Positions 6,907 to 8,265 of a stretch of 8,265 nucleotides of DNA are shown in pieces (the first letter of the stretch is position 1; each line of letters starts with the position of its first letter). The notes beneath the pieces are model-generated. The model saw only the letters and a program-made list of their open reading frames with translations. It did no database searches and had not been told where the DNA came from. The DNA lies in contig DBQL01000070.1 in the NCBI GenBank assembly GCA_002305235.1, positions 1,897 to 10,161 of the forward strand, written 5' to 3'. This stretch comes from Prevotella sp. UBA1395 (lineage in GTDB: Bacteria; Bacteroidota; Bacteroidia; Bacteroidales; Bacteroidaceae). The position numbers and the translations under genes were made by a program.

Positions 6907-8265
6907 ATGATTTCCATATTGTCTCATTACAAGACGCATTATCGCGCTTTGGTCCAACTGGGCACCCCGCTCATCATCGGTCAGATAGGTTTTGTACTGC
7001 AGAATTTTGCCGATACGCTGATGATCGGGCATCATTCCACCATAGAATTGGCTGCCGCTTCATTGGTGAGCAACATTTTCATCTTGGGCATTCTCATGTC
7101 CATGGGATTTGCCTTATGCCTCACTCCGGTCATCGGAAAACTTTATGGACAGGAAAGACACGATGAGATCGGAGGAGTAATCAAGAACGGATTGGCCGTA
7201 AACATATTGGCAGCCGGGGTGCTTATCGCTGTCTACACCATATTATATTTCCTTCTTGACAGGCTCGGACAGCCTCAAGAACTGCTCCCGCACATCCGAC
7301 CCTACTACCTGATCAATCTTGTTTCGCTCCCGTTCGTGTGCTTGCTCAACTGCTTCAAGCAAGCCTTCGACGCGACAACAGATACCAAAACGCCAATGTG
7401 GATACTCTTAGGCGGAAACGCGCTGAATATTCTCGGTAACTGGTTACTGATCTATGGCAACATGGGGTGCCCCGAAATGGGACTTATCGGAGCCGGAATT
7501 TCCACACTTGCGGCACGTATCCTGATGTTCGTGGTGATTATTTGGGTGTTTCTGGCCACTGCCAAATACCGACAAATCCGCCGTGCTTATCAGTGTTCCC
7601 GATTGGAATGGCCACAAATCCGCATGCTCATCGGGTTGGGTTACCCCATCAGTCTGCAAATGGGAATGGAGAGTGGCGCATGGTCGCTATGCAGTATTAT
7701 CGTGGGATGGATAGGAACCAACGCCTTGGCAGGCCACCAAGTGATGATGACCATCAGCCAACTGTTCTTCCAATTCTATTACGCCTTGGCAGCTGCGGTA
7801 TCCATTCGCATCAGTCATTTTCACGGACAGCACGACTATTCGGCCATTCACCGCACGGCATGGGCAGGTTGTCATCTCAATTTCATTATCGCAATCTTAG
7901 TGGCTGTGCCCATTTTCATTTATCGAAACGACATCGGATTCCTCTTTACCGATTCCAATGAAGTGGCCGATATTGTGGCATCGACGATCATTCCGATCAT
8001 TATCTATCAGTTTAGCGATGGCCTTCAGATTACGTTCAGCAACGCTCTGCGCGGCATTGCATACGTCAGGCCCGTCATTTTGGTAGCGTTCATATCCTAT
8101 TTTGTCGTTTCCCTGCCCTTGGCCTACCTCTTTGGCATACCCATGCAGGGCGGACTTGTGGGCGTGTGGTATTCGTTCCCATTCGGATTGACCATTGCCG
8201 GATTCCTGTATCATCATTATTATTCCAAGCGTCTCCAACAGGAGCAACGACAATTCCATAGCGAA
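6907..8265 (+). CDS. MATE-family multidrug efflux transporter, NorM type (3' end beyond window)
   Basis: An inner-membrane antiporter expected to expel drugs or cationic compounds in exchange for Na+ or H+. The reading frame is open from the ATG at 6907 to the last base (453 codons, no stop). MATE proteins are usually about 440-460 aa, so only a short C-terminal tail is likely missing. The first half carries TM1 with NFADTLMIG. The second half has MESGAWS in TM7, an AGHQV motif after it, and YQFSDGLQ in TM10. Asp36, Glu255, Tyr367 and Asp371 fall at the same numbers as the cation-site residues known in Vibrio cholerae NorM, which strongly supports the NorM subfamily and an intact coupling site. 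The start is supported by typical family N-terminal sequence (YKTHYRALVQLGTPLIIGQI). Specific drug substrates cannot be told from sequence. Confidence 0.93.
   Translation, partial: MISILSHYKTHYRALVQLGTPLIIGQIGFVLQNFADTLMIGHHSTIELAAASLVSNIFILGILMSMGFALCLTPVIGKLYGQERHDEIGGVIKNGLAVNILAAGVLIAVYTILYFLLDRLGQPQELLPHIRPYYLINLVSLPFVCLLNCFKQAFDATTDTKTPMWILLGGNALNILGNWLLIYGNMGCPEMGLIGAGISTLAARILMFVVIIWVFLATAKYRQIRRAYQCSRLEWPQIRMLIGLGYPISLQMGMESGAWSLCSIIVGWIGTNALAGHQVMMTISQLFFQFYYALAAAVSIRISHFHGQHDYSAIHRTAWAGCHLNFIIAILVAVPIFIYRNDIGFLFTDSNEVADIVASTIIPIIIYQFSDGLQITFSNALRGIAYVRPVILVAFISYFVVSLPLAYLFGIPMQGGLVGVWYSFPFGLTIAGFLYHHYYSKRLQQEQRQFHSE

Noticed and set aside
6825..7961. Short plus-strand open frames at 6825-7166 and 7467-7961
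   Set aside because: They overlap the MATE gene in other frames and show no protein features; the MATE frame is continuous and has clear family motifs.
1..8265. A novel defence, mobile or multi-gene system
   Set aside because: All five genes belong to recognisable families with ordinary spacing; there are no transposases, integrases, direct-repeat arrays, toxin-antitoxin pairs or reverse transcriptases.

Overview
The window looks like a chromosomal segment of a Bacteroidota bacterium, most likely of the Prevotella/Bacteroides group (genus is inference). Three observations support this. The sigma factor is short (290 aa), starts with region 1.2 and has no region 1.1, as in Bacteroidetes RpoD. 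The -7 element typical of this phylum (TAnnTTTG) lies ahead of four of the five genes. The gene content also fits: a carboxypeptidase-regulatory/plug/barrel outer-membrane protein and the NagB-like/PIG-L fusion that I know from Bacteroides genomes.

Layout, left to right. Bases 1-139 hold an A/T-rich hairpin with a T run, a -7 element and a good Shine-Dalgarno sequence leading into an rpoD-type sigma factor (140-1012, +). This gene ends at a 16-bp perfect hairpin terminator. Converging on it from the right is a small HU-family DNA-binding protein (1186-1470, -) with its own promoter at about 1548-1555. Diverging from HU is a 988-aa outer-membrane beta-barrel protein (1690-4656, +). Then comes a 662-aa two-domain NagB-like/PIG-L protein, whose start is best placed at 4809 (4809-6797, +). 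A 22-bp tandem duplication covers its stop codon. The last gene is a NorM-type MATE transporter (6907 to the window end, +), which has 453 codons and no stop inside the window.

The genes do not form an obvious single operon or pathway. Sigma factor and HU are housekeeping transcription/nucleoid genes. The barrel protein, amino-sugar-type enzyme and efflux pump are envelope or metabolism functions, each apparently with its own promoter region. There are no RNA genes, insertion sequences or CRISPR arrays. No gene-free gap exceeds about 220 bases.

I see no convincing novel multi-gene system. The most interesting points are: the NagB-like domain that has lost three of its four catalytic residues while fused to an intact zinc deacetylase motif; a MATE promoter so close to its start codon that the mRNA should be nearly leaderless; two consecutive genes whose start codons overlap the stop of a 2-3 codon mini-ORF; the fresh-looking tandem duplication; and the Gly/Arg-rich tail of the barrel protein.
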